A stretch of DNA of 64,000 bases from Salana multivorans (GCF_003751805.1 NZ_RKHQ01000002.1:62001-126000), one strand, 5' to 3'. Positions 1-9,699 are shown, numbered from the stretch's first letter. Program-made: numbers and translations. Notes: a model not told the origin generated them from the sequence alone.

Positions 1-1056
1 GTCGTCGTCGTCGAGGTCCAGCAGCGCGAGGATCCGTCGCGCGGCCTGGGCGCTGCGGTGGAGCTGGGACGCGGCCGCCGGCAGCGGCATCGTGGCCTCG
101 AACACGGCGAGCGGGACCAGGACGACGACGGCGAGCTGCTCGGGCGTCAGCGTGCCGGACACGAGCGCCGGGACCCCGACCAGCAGGGCCCCGACCGCCG
201 CGGCGCCCGTCGCGAGCACGGCCAGCGCGGCCGAGGAGGCGAGCGGGACGGCCGCGCGGCGCTCGGCGGCGCGCGAGCTGCGGTCGGCGGCGGCCAGCTC
301 GTCGAGCACGACGCCGCGTCGTCCGGTGAGGGCCAGCTCCGCGGACCGGGTGAGCAGCGTCTCGGTCGCGACGGCCACCTCGGTCCGGGCGGCGACCCGC
401 GCCGCCTCGGCGCGCGCGTCGGCGCGCTGCGCGAGCGCCGGCACGACGAGCGCCGACACGAGCAGGCAGACCAGCAGGACGCCGGCGGCGGCGAGGTCGA
501 AGCAGGCGAGGAAGCCGACGGACCCGAGCCCGACGACGACGGCGACCAGCGCCGGGACGATCGCCCGCACGACGAGGTCGCCGACGTCGTCGACGTCGGC
601 CCCGGTCCGCGCGAGCAGGTCCCCGCGGCGCAGGGCCGCGATCCGCTCCGTCCGGCCGCGGGCCAGCGCGTCGTAGAGGTTGGTGCGCAGGTCGGCCACC
701 CCGCGCAGGGCGACGTCGTGCGCCGCGAGCCGGTCGAGGTAGCGGGAGACGCCGCGCAGCACGCCGAACAGGCGTACCCCGACGGCCGCGATGTTGAGCG
801 TCATGACCGGCGGCATCTGCGAGGCGCGGACGATGAGCCACGCCGACGTCCCGGCGAGCGCCACCGAGGCGGCCAGCGTGAGCGAGCCGAGCGCGACGGC
901 CGCGGCCAGCGCGCGTCGGCGCAGCCCGAGCAGGGGGAGGATCCGGCGCACGGCGCGCAGGTCGTCGCGCAGCCGCGGCCCCTCCGGCCGGGCGTCGTCG
1001 TCCGCGCGGGACGCGACGTCGCGCACGGGTGCGGCCTCGGCCGCCCGCCGGCTCAT
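1..1056 (-). CDS. cydC: Thiol reductant ABC exporter CydC, N-terminal part (cut by window edge)
   Basis: This is the N-terminal membrane half of the second subunit of the heterodimeric CydDC ABC exporter. CydDC exports glutathione/cysteine-type reductants and is needed to assemble cytochrome bd. The ATG at 1056 overlaps the cydD stop (ATGA). About 60 mostly charged residues precede hydrophobic segments that fit the six-helix ABC exporter fold, for example the stretch around LAASVALAGTSAWLI. The nucleotide-binding domain lies beyond position 1 and is not visible. Identification rests on gene order (cydA-cydB-cydD-cydC) and on this membrane domain. A generic ABC exporter half is the only real alternative. 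Confidence 0.88.
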   Translation of the reverse strand, partial: MSRRAAEAAPVRDVASRADDDARPEGPRLRDDLRAVRRILPLLGLRRRALAAAVALGSLTLAASVALAGTSAWLIVRASQMPPVMTLNIAAVGVRLFGVLRGVSRYLDRLAAHDVALRGVADLRTNLYDALARGRTERIAALRRGDLLARTGADVDDVGDLVVRAIVPALVAVVVGLGSVGFLACFDLAAAGVLLVCLLVSALVVPALAQRADARAEAARVAARTEVAVATETLLTRSAELALTGRRGVVLDELAAADRSSRAAERRAAVPLASSAALAVLATGAAAVGALLVGVPALVSGTLTPEQLAVVVLVPLAVFEATMPLPAAASQLHRSAQAARRILALLDLDDDD

Positions 1057-2804
1057 GCCGACACCTGCGCGCCGGCCCGCACGTGGACGACCTCGTCGGC
1101 GGCGGCGAGCGTCGCCGGACGGTGCGCGACGACGACGACGGCGGCCCCGCGCGCGGCCACGGCCCGCATCGCGTCGACGATCCGCGCCTCGTCGGCCGGC
1201 GCCAGGTGCGCCGTCGGCTCGTCCAGGACGACGAGCCGGGCGCCGCGCACGAGCGCGCGGGTCAGCTCGAGCCGGTGCGTCTGGCCGACCGACAGCCCGG
1301 AGGAGAGGCCGCCAGCGGACTCGGCGAGCCGGGTGTCCCAGCCGCCCGGCAGCGCGGCCACGACGTCGGACAGCCCGGTCGCCCGGGCCGCCTCCTCCAG
1401 GTCCGCGGCGGGGATCTCGCGACCGGACGTCACGTGCTCGCGGAGCGTGCCGCCGCCGGTGACGACGCGCTGCGGCACCCACGCGGCCTGCTCCCACCAC
1501 GCGGCCGGGTCGATCCCGGCCAGCGGGACGTCGGCCCGGGTGCCCGGCCCCGCGGTCAGATCGTCCGGCGGACCCGCCGTGTCGTCCGGATCGTCCGGCC
1601 CGCCGACCACCAGCTCGATCGAGCCGGCGTCGACCGGCTGGAGGAGCAGCAGCGCCATCGCCGTCGTCGTCTTGCCGGAGCCGCTCGGTCCGGCCAGCGC
1701 CGTGACGCGTCCGGGCCGGACCAGCGCGGACAGCGCCTCGGGGGCCAGGTAGCCCCGCTCGTCGGCCGCGACGCTCACGTCCGTGAGCCGGATCGCCCGC
1801 CAGGCCGGCACGGGAGCCGACCCGGCCGCCGGGAGCGGCGTGTCGAGCACGTGGAACACGCGCTGCACGGCGGCCAGCCCGTTCGTCGAGGCGTGGAACT
1901 GCGTGCCGACCTGGCGCAGCGGCTGGTACACCTCCGGCGCGAGGACGAGGACGACGAGCGCCGTGACGAGGTCGATCCGTCCGTAGACGAGGCGCATCCC
2001 GACCTCGACGGCCACGAGCGCGACCGAGAGCGAGGCCAGCAGCTCGAGCACGGCACCCGAGAGGAACGCGACGCGCAGGGTCTGCATCGTCGTGGCGCGG
2101 TAGGAGTCGGCGAGCCGCTTGACCCGCGTGCCGGGACCGATCTCCCGGCCGAGCGCGCGCAGCGTCGTGAGCCCCGCCAGCAGGTCGAGGAGCTGGGCGC
2201 CCTGCTGCGCGAGCACGTCGAGCCGCCGGGCCGAGTACTGCTGCGTCGTGACGCCGACGAGCCACATGAACAGCGGGACGAGCGGGAGCGTCACGGCGAC
2301 GATGAGCCCCGAGACGAGGTCGAGCCAGAGCATGACGCCGAGCGCGACGGGCGTGAGGATCGCCGTCATGAGGAGCTGCGGCAGGTACCCGGTGACGTAG
2401 GGGACGACGTCGTCGAGCCCCCGGGTCGCGAGGACGGCGACCTCGGAGCCGTGCCGGGCGCGCCAGCGGTGCGGCAGGCGACCCGCGTGCTCGAGCAGCG
2501 CCCGGCGCAGCTGGCCGACGACGGCGACGGCCGCCCCGTTGCCGAGGCGCTCGCGCGCGAAGGTCAGGGCGGCCCGCAGGACGATCGCGCCGGCGAGCAG
2601 GAGGAGCGGCGTCGCGATGCCGCCCAGCGCGGCCGCCCCGCTCCCGGCGAGCAGCCCCGAGGCCGCCGGACCGAGCGAGTGCCCGATGGCGAAGGCCTGG
2701 ACGATGATGCACACCGTCGCGGCCGCGGACAGCGCCGCCGCGGCCAGCACGTAGGTGCGGGCCGCGGCGGCGGTGCGGAGCAGTCGGGGATCGAGCGGTC
2801 TCAC
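1053..2804 (-). CDS. cydD: Thiol reductant ABC exporter CydD
   Basis: This 583-residue ABC exporter half-transporter has a membrane domain in roughly residues 1-310 and an ATPase domain after it. The Walker A motif GPSGSGKTT lies near residue 371, the signature LSVGQ near 505 and Walker B RLVVLDEPT near 526. Length and order match CydD. The GTG start at 2804 overlaps the cydB stop (GTGA), and the reading begins RPLDPRLLRT. The open frame continues far upstream across cydB and cydA only because it lacks stops in GC-rich DNA. With CydC it exports thiols needed for cytochrome bd maturation. Confidence 0.93.
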   Translation of the reverse strand: MRPLDPRLLRTAAAARTYVLAAAALSAAATVCIIVQAFAIGHSLGPAASGLLAGSGAAALGGIATPLLLLAGAIVLRAALTFARERLGNGAAVAVVGQLRRALLEHAGRLPHRWRARHGSEVAVLATRGLDDVVPYVTGYLPQLLMTAILTPVALGVMLWLDLVSGLIVAVTLPLVPLFMWLVGVTTQQYSARRLDVLAQQGAQLLDLLAGLTTLRALGREIGPGTRVKRLADSYRATTMQTLRVAFLSGAVLELLASLSVALVAVEVGMRLVYGRIDLVTALVVLVLAPEVYQPLRQVGTQFHASTNGLAAVQRVFHVLDTPLPAAGSAPVPAWRAIRLTDVSVAADERGYLAPEALSALVRPGRVTALAGPSGSGKTTTAMALLLLQPVDAGSIELVVGGPDDPDDTAGPPDDLTAGPGTRADVPLAGIDPAAWWEQAAWVPQRVVTGGGTLREHVTSGREIPAADLEEAARATGLSDVVAALPGGWDTRLAESAGGLSSGLSVGQTHRLELTRALVRGARLVVLDEPTAHLAPADEARIVDAMRAVAARGAAVVVVAHRPATLAAADEVVHVRAGAQVSA

Positions 2805-3856
2805 CCCTCGATGGTCGCAGCCTCCGGCGGGTTCGTCGTCGCCCGCGCCGGCTCGTCGGAGTGGCCGGGGATGGAGGCCCGGGAGATCCGCTTGCTGAAG
2901 ACCTTGAGCGACCAGCCCTGGTAGAGCAGCACGACCGGGACAAGCGCCACCGCGACCCACGACATCACCATGAGCGTGTAGTCGGAGGACGAGGCGTTGT
3001 CGATCGTGAGGGAGTTGGCCGGGTCGAGCGCCGGCATCACGTTCGGGGCGATCGACCCGAAGATGAACACGACGGCCATGACGATCGCCACCGAGTTGAG
3101 CGCGAACGCCCAGCCCTCGCTGCGCCGGGCCGTCATCAGCACGACGCCGACGAGGGCGAGCGCCGCCACGACGAGCGGCACCCACGTCCAGGCGTTGCGT
3201 GAGTGTGCGAGCTGCGCCCAGACGACCCACACCGCGGCGACCGCCGTCGTCGGGATGGACACCCGGGCGGCGACGCGGGCGGCCCTGACGCGCAGGTCGC
3301 CGTCCGTCTTCAGCGCGAGGAAGGCCGCGCCCTGGGTGAGGAACAGGCCGAGCGTGACGAGCCCGCCGAGCAGCGCGAACGGGTTGAGAAGCGCCCAGAA
3401 GCCGCCGACGTACTGGTGGTCGGCGTTCAGCTCGACGCCGCGGACGAGGTTGGCGAACGCGACGCCCCACAGGACGGCCGGCACCCAGGAGCCGATGGTG
3501 ATGCACCAGTCCCAGCCGTTCTGCCAGCGGGGGGACGACGACTTGTGCCGGTACTCGAACGCGACGCCGCGCACGATCAGCGCGAGCAGGATGAGGAGCA
3601 GCGGCAGGTAGAAGCCCGAGAACAGCGTCGCGTACCACTCGGGGAACGCCGCGAACGTCGCCCCGCCGGCGGTCAGCAGCCACACCTCGTTGCCGTCCCA
3701 GACCGGACCGATCGTGTTGATGACGACGCGGCGGTCCGTGTTGTCCTTCGCGAGCGGCCGCAGGAGCATGCCCACGCCGAAGTCGAAGCCCTCGAGGACG
3801 AGGTAGCCGATCCACAGGATGGCGATGAGGATGAACCAGAGAACTGCGAGATCCAT
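2801..3856 (-). CDS. cydB: Cytochrome bd ubiquinol/menaquinol oxidase subunit II
   Basis: This is the integral membrane subunit II of the cytochrome bd quinol oxidase, 351 residues long with about eight or more hydrophobic helices. The N-terminus (LEGFDFGVGMLL) and the segment GPVWDGNEVWLL are diagnostic of CydB. It partners CydA from the gene directly upstream, with a 33 bp gap. Together they oxidise quinol and reduce O2 to water with high oxygen affinity and without proton pumping. The stop overlaps the cydD start, so the genes are probably translationally coupled. The ATG at 3856 gives the normal family N-terminus MDLAVLWF. Confidence 0.96.
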   Translation of the reverse strand: MDLAVLWFILIAILWIGYLVLEGFDFGVGMLLRPLAKDNTDRRVVINTIGPVWDGNEVWLLTAGGATFAAFPEWYATLFSGFYLPLLLILLALIVRGVAFEYRHKSSSPRWQNGWDWCITIGSWVPAVLWGVAFANLVRGVELNADHQYVGGFWALLNPFALLGGLVTLGLFLTQGAAFLALKTDGDLRVRAARVAARVSIPTTAVAAVWVVWAQLAHSRNAWTWVPLVVAALALVGVVLMTARRSEGWAFALNSVAIVMAVVFIFGSIAPNVMPALDPANSLTIDNASSSDYTLMVMSWVAVALVPVVLLYQGWSLKVFSKRISRASIPGHSDEPARATTNPPEAATIEG

Positions 3857-3889
3857 GGTGAGTCCTTGTTCCGTCTCGTCTCGGGACCG

Positions 3890-5392
3890 TCAGTACGCGA
3901 AGTCGAGCTGCTTGACGCCGTCGGCGTCCGTCTCGCTCGGTCGGTCGTGCGGGTGGTCGGGCTCCGGCGCCCCCTTGAGGACGTCCTTGCGCATCAGCCG
4001 GAACCAGATGACGGCGAGCACGCCGTACACGAGGGTGAAGGCGATCATCGACGTCAGGACGGTGCCCGGGGCGACGACGCTCGGCAGCGAGACGCCGTCC
4101 GCCGTCAGCATCTTGATCTCCAGGACGCCGTCCGCCCCGATGTTCGGCACCACGACCCAGGGCTGGCGGCCCATCTCCGTGAAGATCCAGCCGAAGGCGT
4201 TGGCGAGGAACGGCATCGGGATGGCGACGACGGCCAGCCGGGCGAACCACCTGTTGTCCGTGACCCGGCCCTTGCGCAGCAGCCACAGGCCCCACAGCGC
4301 GAGCGCGGCGGAGAAGACCGCCGGGCCGATCATGAGCCGGAACGTCCAGTAGGTCACCATGAGGTTCGGGATGTAGACGATGTCCTCGCCGTACTCCGCG
4401 GCGAACCGCTCGGTGAACATCGCCTGGACCTCCCGCGTCCCCGGGACGGTGCTCTCGGGACCGGTGAAGTGGCCGGTCGCCAGGAACGACGTGCCGCAGG
4501 GGATCGACAGGAGGTGGCGGACGCCGTCGGGGTTGTTCGGGTCGTTGAGGTCGCCGATGGCCAGGAGCGAGAACGGCACGCACTCGCTCGTCTCGAAGTG
4601 CGCCTCCGCCGCCGACATCTTGCCCGGCTGCTGCTCGTACATGATCTTCGCCTGCGCGTCGCCCGTGAGGAGCAGGCCGACGCCCGAGACGAGGATCGCG
4701 ACGATGCCGAGCAGGGCGGCGGGCCGGTAGACCGTGCGGGCGGTCTTCTCGTCGCCCGCGCGGACCGATCGGACGATCCAGATCGCCGCGATGGCCGTGA
4801 CGAAGGTCGCCCCGACGAGCCAGGCGGCCGCGACGACGTGGGGGAACGTGACGAGCGTCGTCGGGTTCGTCAGGACCGCGCCGATGTCGACCAGCTGCGC
4901 CCGACCGAGCTCCTCGTTCCACACGGCGCCGACGGGGTGCTGCATGAACGAGTTGGCGGCGAGGATGAAGTAGGCCGACAGGGTCGTGGAGAAGGCGACG
5001 GCCCAGATGCACGCCAGGTGCACGCGCTTGGAGAGCTTCTCCCAGCCGAAGATCCACAGGCCGAGGAACGTCGACTCGACGAAGAACGCCGCCAGCGCCT
5101 CCATGGCGAGCGGGGCGCCGAAGACGTCGCCGACGAACCGCGAGTACTCCGACCAGTTCATCCCGAACTGGAACTCCTGCACGATGCCGGTGACGACGCC
5201 GATGGCGAAGTTGATGAGCAGGAGCTTGCCGAAGAACTTGGTGATCCGCAGCCACTCGTCCTTCTTGGTGCGATACCAGATCGTCTGCATGATCGCGACG
5301 AGCGTCGAGAGACCGATCGTCAGCGGCACGAAGATGAAGTGGTAGACGGTGGTGATGCCGAACTGCCACCGGGCGAGATCGAGGGCTTCCAT
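3890..5392 (-). CDS. cydA: Cytochrome bd oxidase subunit I
   Basis: This 500-residue haem-carrying subunit I of cytochrome bd begins EALDLARWQFG. Visible functional residues are His18 (b595/d-type haem ligand position), a second His in TFPHVVAA, the Met in FRLMIGP (b558 ligand position), the quinol-site Lys/Glu region KMSAAEAHFE, and the Q-loop end motif GRQPWVV. The protein is somewhat shorter than the E. coli form, consistent with the short Q-loop class. A Shine-Dalgarno AAGGAAG precedes the ATG at 5392. It is first in the operon cydA-cydB-cydD-cydC. A DosR-like box sits upstream at 5560-5572. Confidence 0.96.
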   Translation of the reverse strand: MEALDLARWQFGITTVYHFIFVPLTIGLSTLVAIMQTIWYRTKKDEWLRITKFFGKLLLINFAIGVVTGIVQEFQFGMNWSEYSRFVGDVFGAPLAMEALAAFFVESTFLGLWIFGWEKLSKRVHLACIWAVAFSTTLSAYFILAANSFMQHPVGAVWNEELGRAQLVDIGAVLTNPTTLVTFPHVVAAAWLVGATFVTAIAAIWIVRSVRAGDEKTARTVYRPAALLGIVAILVSGVGLLLTGDAQAKIMYEQQPGKMSAAEAHFETSECVPFSLLAIGDLNDPNNPDGVRHLLSIPCGTSFLATGHFTGPESTVPGTREVQAMFTERFAAEYGEDIVYIPNLMVTYWTFRLMIGPAVFSAALALWGLWLLRKGRVTDNRWFARLAVVAIPMPFLANAFGWIFTEMGRQPWVVVPNIGADGVLEIKMLTADGVSLPSVVAPGTVLTSMIAFTLVYGVLAVIWFRLMRKDVLKGAPEPDHPHDRPSETDADGVKQLDFAY

Positions 5393-5924
5393 CGGGGTCT
5401 TCCTTCGCTGGTGCCGTAGGAGAGGTGCTGCCGATCGGTCGGATCGAGTCTTCCGACGACGCTAGCCCGGGTCACGCCCCCACGTGGACGGCAGACGCCC
5501 CCGATGCGTCCTGTGCGTCGTCTACCGACGAACCTACTGACCTGACGCCGTGTCTCGAAGGACCAAGGTCCCAGGCGGGCGCGACCCGGGCCGTGCGCGG
5601 GTTTTCGGCGTCCGGCCGCGGGCCCGCCGGCGAGTTGACTCGCACGTGACCTTTTCTGAGGCGGCGCTATGAGATACTGGTCGCGGCCGACGGAACGACA
5701 CCGACCGGCGGCCCGACGACGGCTCCACCAGGATCTGGTCGCCTCGCACCGCCTCGGGTGACACCATCACCGAAGGCGTCGTGCGGCGCCAGCCCAGCGC
5801 GAGCGACGGCGTCGGCCCTCCACGAGGGCAACCAACGGACTTCCGGGTGCGGCTCGCCGCTCCCGACGAGCAGCCTCGGGCGGCAGCGACGGTGTGGCTG
5901 GCGTACCGCGGCACGGAGCCAGTC
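5393..5924. promoter_or_regulatory. Divergent control region between cydA and RNase E gene
   Basis: The 530 bp between cydA (minus) and the RNase E gene (plus) hold no convincing gene. For cydA, AACCTA at 5531-5536 reads as TAGGTT on the minus strand, a possible -10. The palindrome at 5560-5571 is centred about 41 bp upstream of the start site that this -10 would give. For the RNase E gene, GTGACC (5646-5651), 17 bp and TATGAG (5669-5674), overlapped by GATACT, form a plausible promoter. About 250 nt of leader follow. Open frames in the leader lack ribosome sites and family support. Confidence 0.45.
5559..5573 (-). promoter_or_regulatory. DosR-like GGGACCTTGGTCC box upstream of cydA
   Basis: Read on the minus strand the site is GGGACCTTGGTCCT. 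It fits the GGGAC-N4-GTCC(C) core of DosR/DevR boxes known from mycobacteria and other actinomycetes. It lies about 170 bp upstream of the cydA ATG and about 41 bp upstream of the start point inferred from TAGGTT. A nearly identical, longer palindrome occurs at 17771-17786. Function in hypoxic induction of cydABDC is inferred from motif and context only. Confidence 0.45.
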
Positions 5925-8900
5925 ATGGCAGACGAGACCACCACCCCCGCCACCGCGGCATCCTCCGAGCCCGCCCCGCGCCGCCGCGCGCCGCGCCGCG
6001 CGGCCTCCCGCCCCGCCGGTGCCCCGGACCCCGGCGCCGCGACCGCCGCGTCCCACCCCGAGCGCGAGCCCGAGCAGCAGGTGGACGTGCTCGCCGCGTT
6101 CGGGCTCGGCGCGACGACCGAGCCCGCGACGGACGACGCCGCGCCGAAGGCCACGACCGCCAAGGCGGCGAAGACGACCCGCGCGACGAAGACCACGAAG
6201 GCGCCGAAGGCGACGAGGGCGAAGGCCGCGCGCACGACGGACGCCGATCCGGCGACCGCGCCCGCCGCGGAGCCCGCGGCGACGGACGCGGCTCCGGCCA
6301 CCGAGCCGCCCGCGGCCGCCACTGAGCCCGAGGCGCCGGCCGGGAAGCGCGCGACGCGCAGCCGGTCCCGAGCGAAGGTCGTCGACTCGGTCGACGCGAT
6401 CGAGCTGCCCACCCCGGCGGCAGAGGCCGGCGAGGGCGAGGCCCCCGCCCCGAAGGCGACCCGCACGCGCGCCAAGCGGACGAGCGCGAAGAAGGCGCCC
6501 GAGACCACCGAGGCCACGGACGTCGCCGCCGAGCCGGCCGACGGCGGCGACCAGCCGGCCGAGGCGCCGGCGCCGCGAGCCCGCCGCTCGCGCGCCAAGA
6601 AGACGCAGACCGCCGAGGCGGTCGCCCGGGAGCTCGCCGACGCCGACGCCACGGACCCCGCCGAGGGGATCGACCGCGCCGAGACCGAGGTGACGGCCGA
6701 GGAGACCCCGGCGGACGTCGTCGGGGACGACTCCGGCGCCGAGCCCGTCGAGGGCGAGGCGGACGAGGACGAGGAGGCGGACGAGGCCGGCGAGGACGAG
6801 GCTCACCGCCTCCCCGCGACGGCGCTCCTGTTCCAGGCGCCGAGCGCCACGCCTCGCCGCCGTCGCCGGGCGACCCGGCCCGCGGCCGCGGCGGACGCCG
6901 GAGAGCCGGCGGACGCGAGCGAGGCCGCCGCGCCCGGGCGCGGCGGGCGGGACGACGCCGCCGACGTGGCGACCGCCGACACCACTGACACCGACACCGA
7001 GGCGAGCGACGCCGACACGGGGGACGACGCGGGCGAGTCCGCCGGCTCGTCCTCGCGCCGGCGCCGGCGCCGCGGCGGCCGCGGCCGCCGCCGTTCGGGT
7101 GACGGCTCCGACGAGCAGTCGGGCGCCGGGTCGGAGGACGCGTCGGGGGCCGAGTCCGGCCGCTCGGACGCGGGTGCCGGCCAGGCCGACGACGAGCGCG
7201 GGTCCGACCAGGGCTCCGAGCAGGGCGCGTCCGGCGACGGCGACGGCGAGGACTCCGGCGGCTCCCGACGTCGCCGGCGTCGGCGTGGTCGCCGTGGCGA
7301 CGACGACGGCGGTGCTCGCGCCGCGCGCGACGAGGTGACCGCCCTGCGCGGCTCGACCCGCCTCGAGGCCAAGCGCCTGCGCCGCCGCGAGGGGCGCGAC
7401 GCCGGTCGCCGCCGCACGATCATCACCGAGGCCGAGTTCCTCGCGCGGCGCGAGAGCGTGCAGCGCGACATGGTCGTGCGCGAGCAGTCGGGCATGACGC
7501 AGATCGCCGTCCTCGAGGACGGCGTGCTCGTCGAGCACTACGTCGCGCGGGCGCAGCAGACCTCGATGGTCGGCAACGTCTACCTCGGTCGCGTGCAGAA
7601 CGTGCTGCCGAGCATGGAGGCCGCGTTCGTCGACCTCGGCCGCGGGCGCAACGCCGTCCTGTACGCGGGCGAGGTCAACTGGGAGGCCTCGGGCCTCGAG
7701 GGCCAGCCGCGCCGGATCGAGCAGGCGCTCAAGTCGGGCGACCAGATCCTCGTCCAGGTGACGAAGGACCCGATCGGCCACAAGGGCGCCCGGCTCACGT
7801 CGCAGATCACGCTCGCCGGCCGCTATCTCGTCCTCGTGCCGAGCGGCGCGATGACCGGCATCTCGCGCAAGCTCCCCGACACCGAGCGCGCCCGGCTCAA
7901 GAAGCTCCTCAAGGAGATCGTCCCCGAGGGCCAGGGCGTCATCGTCCGCACGGCCGCCGAGGGCGCGAGCGAGGACGAGCTGCGCCGCGACGTCGAGCGC
8001 CTCACCGCCGAGTGGAGCGAGATCCAGTCCCGCACGCAGGGTCGGCGCGTCTCCGCGCCGGCGCTGCTGAAGGGCGAGCCCGAGCTCGCGCTGCGCGTCG
8101 TGCGTGACGTGTTCAACGAGGACTTTTCCTCGCTCACGATCGCCGGCGCCGGGGCGTGGAAGACGATCTCGGAGTACGTCGAGGCCGTCGCGCCGGACCT
8201 CGGCGAGCGCCTGCACCACTGGACCTCCCGCGACGACGTGTTCGCCAGCAAGCGGATCGACGAGCAGCTCGCGAAGGGCATGGACCGCAAGGTCTGGCTC
8301 CCCTCGGGCGGCTCGCTCGTGATCGACCGGACCGAGGCCATGACGGTGGTCGACGTCAACACGGGCAAGTTCACCGGCTCCGGCGGGACGCTCGAGGAGA
8401 CGGTCACCCGGAACAACCTCGAGGCGGCCGAGGAGATCGTGCGCCAGCTCCGGCTGCGCGACATCGGCGGCATCATCGTCATCGACTTCATCGACATGGT
8501 CCTGGAGTCCAACCGCGACCTCGTGCTGCGCCGGCTCATCGAGTGCCTCGGGCGCGACCGCACCCGCCACCAGGTGGCCGAGGTGACGTCGCTCGGGCTC
8601 GTCCAGATGACGCGCAAGCGCGTGGGCCAGGGGCTCGTCGAGGCGTTCTCGACGCCGTGCGAGCACTGCCACGGCCGTGGCTTCACGGTCGACTCCCAGC
8701 CGCACGAGCACGCGCCCGAGCCGGAGGCCGAGGAGGAGACCCCGCGCGTCGGCCGCCGCCGCGGCGGGCGCTCGCGCGGCTCCGCCGGGTCCAGCGGGAA
8801 CGGGAGCAACGGCGGCAACGGGTCGGGCTCCTCCGGCTCGTCGTCGAGCTCGAACGGCAGCGGCGCCGGCGACCAGGCCGCCCGCGAGGCCGTCAAGGCG

Positions 8901-9305
8901 ACGCTCGCCCAGATCGCCGCCGCCGCCCAGCAGGCCCACCAGCCGCACGACGCCGACGGCACCCCGATCGAGCCCGGCTCCGACCAGGTCGCCGAGGCCG
9001 TCGAGGAGTCGGTCGAGGCGATCACCGACGAGCTGGTCGTCCGGACCGCGTCCGGTCCCGTCGTGTCGCAGGCCGACCGTCTCGCGGCGCTGGCGGCGCT
9101 CGAGGCCGCCCTGCCCGGTGCCGTCGACGAGGCGGTGCGTCACGCGCGGATCGAGGCGGAGGACGACGTGGAGTCGGAGGAGGCCGTCGACGACGCAACC
9201 GCCGCCGTCGAGGAGGTCCTCGAGGCCGAGATCGTCGAGCAGGCGGACGAGGAGCCCGAGGTCATCGAGGGCGAGGTCGTCGACCCCAAGCTCCTCGAGG
9301 GCTGA
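5925..9305 (+). CDS. rne: Ribonuclease E/G family endoribonuclease
   Basis: This single-strand-specific endoribonuclease of mRNA decay and rRNA processing is 1126 residues long. The first ~450 residues are low-complexity Ala/Glu/Lys/Arg sequence with RRRRRGGRGRR-like patches. An S1 domain follows at about 549-640 (GNVYLGRVQNVLPSMEAAF). The catalytic core has the two metal-binding aspartates in VVDVNTGKF (~809) and VIDFIDM (~853), and the zinc-link CEHCHGRGF lies near 912. The C-terminal ~200 residues are again disordered and acidic. The ATG at 5925 is chosen because GGAG lies 7 nt upstream; the frame is open further upstream without family support. Long disordered N-terminal extensions are typical of actinobacterial RNase E. 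Confidence 0.93.
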   Translation: MADETTTPATAASSEPAPRRRAPRRAASRPAGAPDPGAATAASHPEREPEQQVDVLAAFGLGATTEPATDDAAPKATTAKAAKTTRATKTTKAPKATRAKAARTTDADPATAPAAEPAATDAAPATEPPAAATEPEAPAGKRATRSRSRAKVVDSVDAIELPTPAAEAGEGEAPAPKATRTRAKRTSAKKAPETTEATDVAAEPADGGDQPAEAPAPRARRSRAKKTQTAEAVARELADADATDPAEGIDRAETEVTAEETPADVVGDDSGAEPVEGEADEDEEADEAGEDEAHRLPATALLFQAPSATPRRRRRATRPAAAADAGEPADASEAAAPGRGGRDDAADVATADTTDTDTEASDADTGDDAGESAGSSSRRRRRRGGRGRRRSGDGSDEQSGAGSEDASGAESGRSDAGAGQADDERGSDQGSEQGASGDGDGEDSGGSRRRRRRRGRRGDDDGGARAARDEVTALRGSTRLEAKRLRRREGRDAGRRRTIITEAEFLARRESVQRDMVVREQSGMTQIAVLEDGVLVEHYVARAQQTSMVGNVYLGRVQNVLPSMEAAFVDLGRGRNAVLYAGEVNWEASGLEGQPRRIEQALKSGDQILVQVTKDPIGHKGARLTSQITLAGRYLVLVPSGAMTGISRKLPDTERARLKKLLKEIVPEGQGVIVRTAAEGASEDELRRDVERLTAEWSEIQSRTQGRRVSAPALLKGEPELALRVVRDVFNEDFSSLTIAGAGAWKTISEYVEAVAPDLGERLHHWTSRDDVFASKRIDEQLAKGMDRKVWLPSGGSLVIDRTEAMTVVDVNTGKFTGSGGTLEETVTRNNLEAAEEIVRQLRLRDIGGIIVIDFIDMVLESNRDLVLRRLIECLGRDRTRHQVAEVTSLGLVQMTRKRVGQGLVEAFSTPCEHCHGRGFTVDSQPHEHAPEPEAEEETPRVGRRRGGRSRGSAGSSGNGSNGGNGSGSSGSSSSSNGSGAGDQAAREAVKATLAQIAAAAQQAHQPHDADGTPIEPGSDQVAEAVEESVEAITDELVVRTASGPVVSQADRLAALAALEAALPGAVDEAVRHARIEAEDDVESEEAVDDATAAVEEVLEAEIVEQADEEPEVIEGEVVDPKLLEG

Positions 9306-9363
9306 GGACGTGACGTCGGCGCGCCCGTCGGGTGCCCCGGCCAAGGGACCGGGGGAGACGGCC

Positions 9364-9663
9364 GTGTCCGACCGGCCCGAGATCGTCTGCATCTGCGGCT
9401 CGACCCGGTTCGCGGGCGAGATGAGGACGGCGAACCTCGACCTCACGCTCGCGGGCGTCATCGTCCTCGCGCCGGGGGAGACCGACGAGGTCGTGACCCC
9501 CGAGCAGAAGGCGGTCCTCGACGTGCTCCACCTGCGCAAGATCGACCTGGCCGACCGGGTGCTCGTCGTCAACCCCGGCGGGTACGTCGGGGAGTCGACG
9601 CGCAGGGAGATCGCCTACGCGCGCGCCACCGGCACGCCGGTCTCGTTCACCGATCCCGGCTGA
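9364..9663 (+). CDS. Small ICGSTRF-family protein (nucleoside 2-deoxyribosyltransferase-like)
   Basis: This 99-residue protein starts EIVCICGSTRF and contains LRKIDLADRVLVVNPGGYVG followed by ESTRREIAYA. These motifs recur in small bacterial and phage proteins related to the nucleoside 2-deoxyribosyltransferase fold, in which a base or nucleotide ligand is bound near the GST and GYVGESTR segments. The precise reaction is not known. The GTG at 9364 has GGGGGAG ending 6 nt upstream. An earlier GTG at 9310 would add 18 residues without family similarity. It follows the RNase E gene by 58 bp and is probably cotranscribed, ending before the 9700-9727 hairpin. Confidence 0.72.
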   Translation: MSDRPEIVCICGSTRFAGEMRTANLDLTLAGVIVLAPGETDEVVTPEQKAVLDVLHLRKIDLADRVLVVNPGGYVGESTRREIAYARATGTPVSFTDPG

Positions 9664-9699
9664 ACCGCCCGTCGGGCGTCGTCGATCGACCGGTCGGCC

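Noticed and set aside
1053-5369. 1438-codon minus-strand frame that could suggest a giant cyd fusion protein
   Set aside because: Only 1053-2804 (CydD) has family similarity. Upstream it runs out of frame through cydB and cydA, which are intact in another frame.
5781-5924. N-terminal extension of RNase E from 5781
   Set aside because: The frame is open but lacks a ribosome site, and its sequence has no family support; GGAG before 5925 marks the start.
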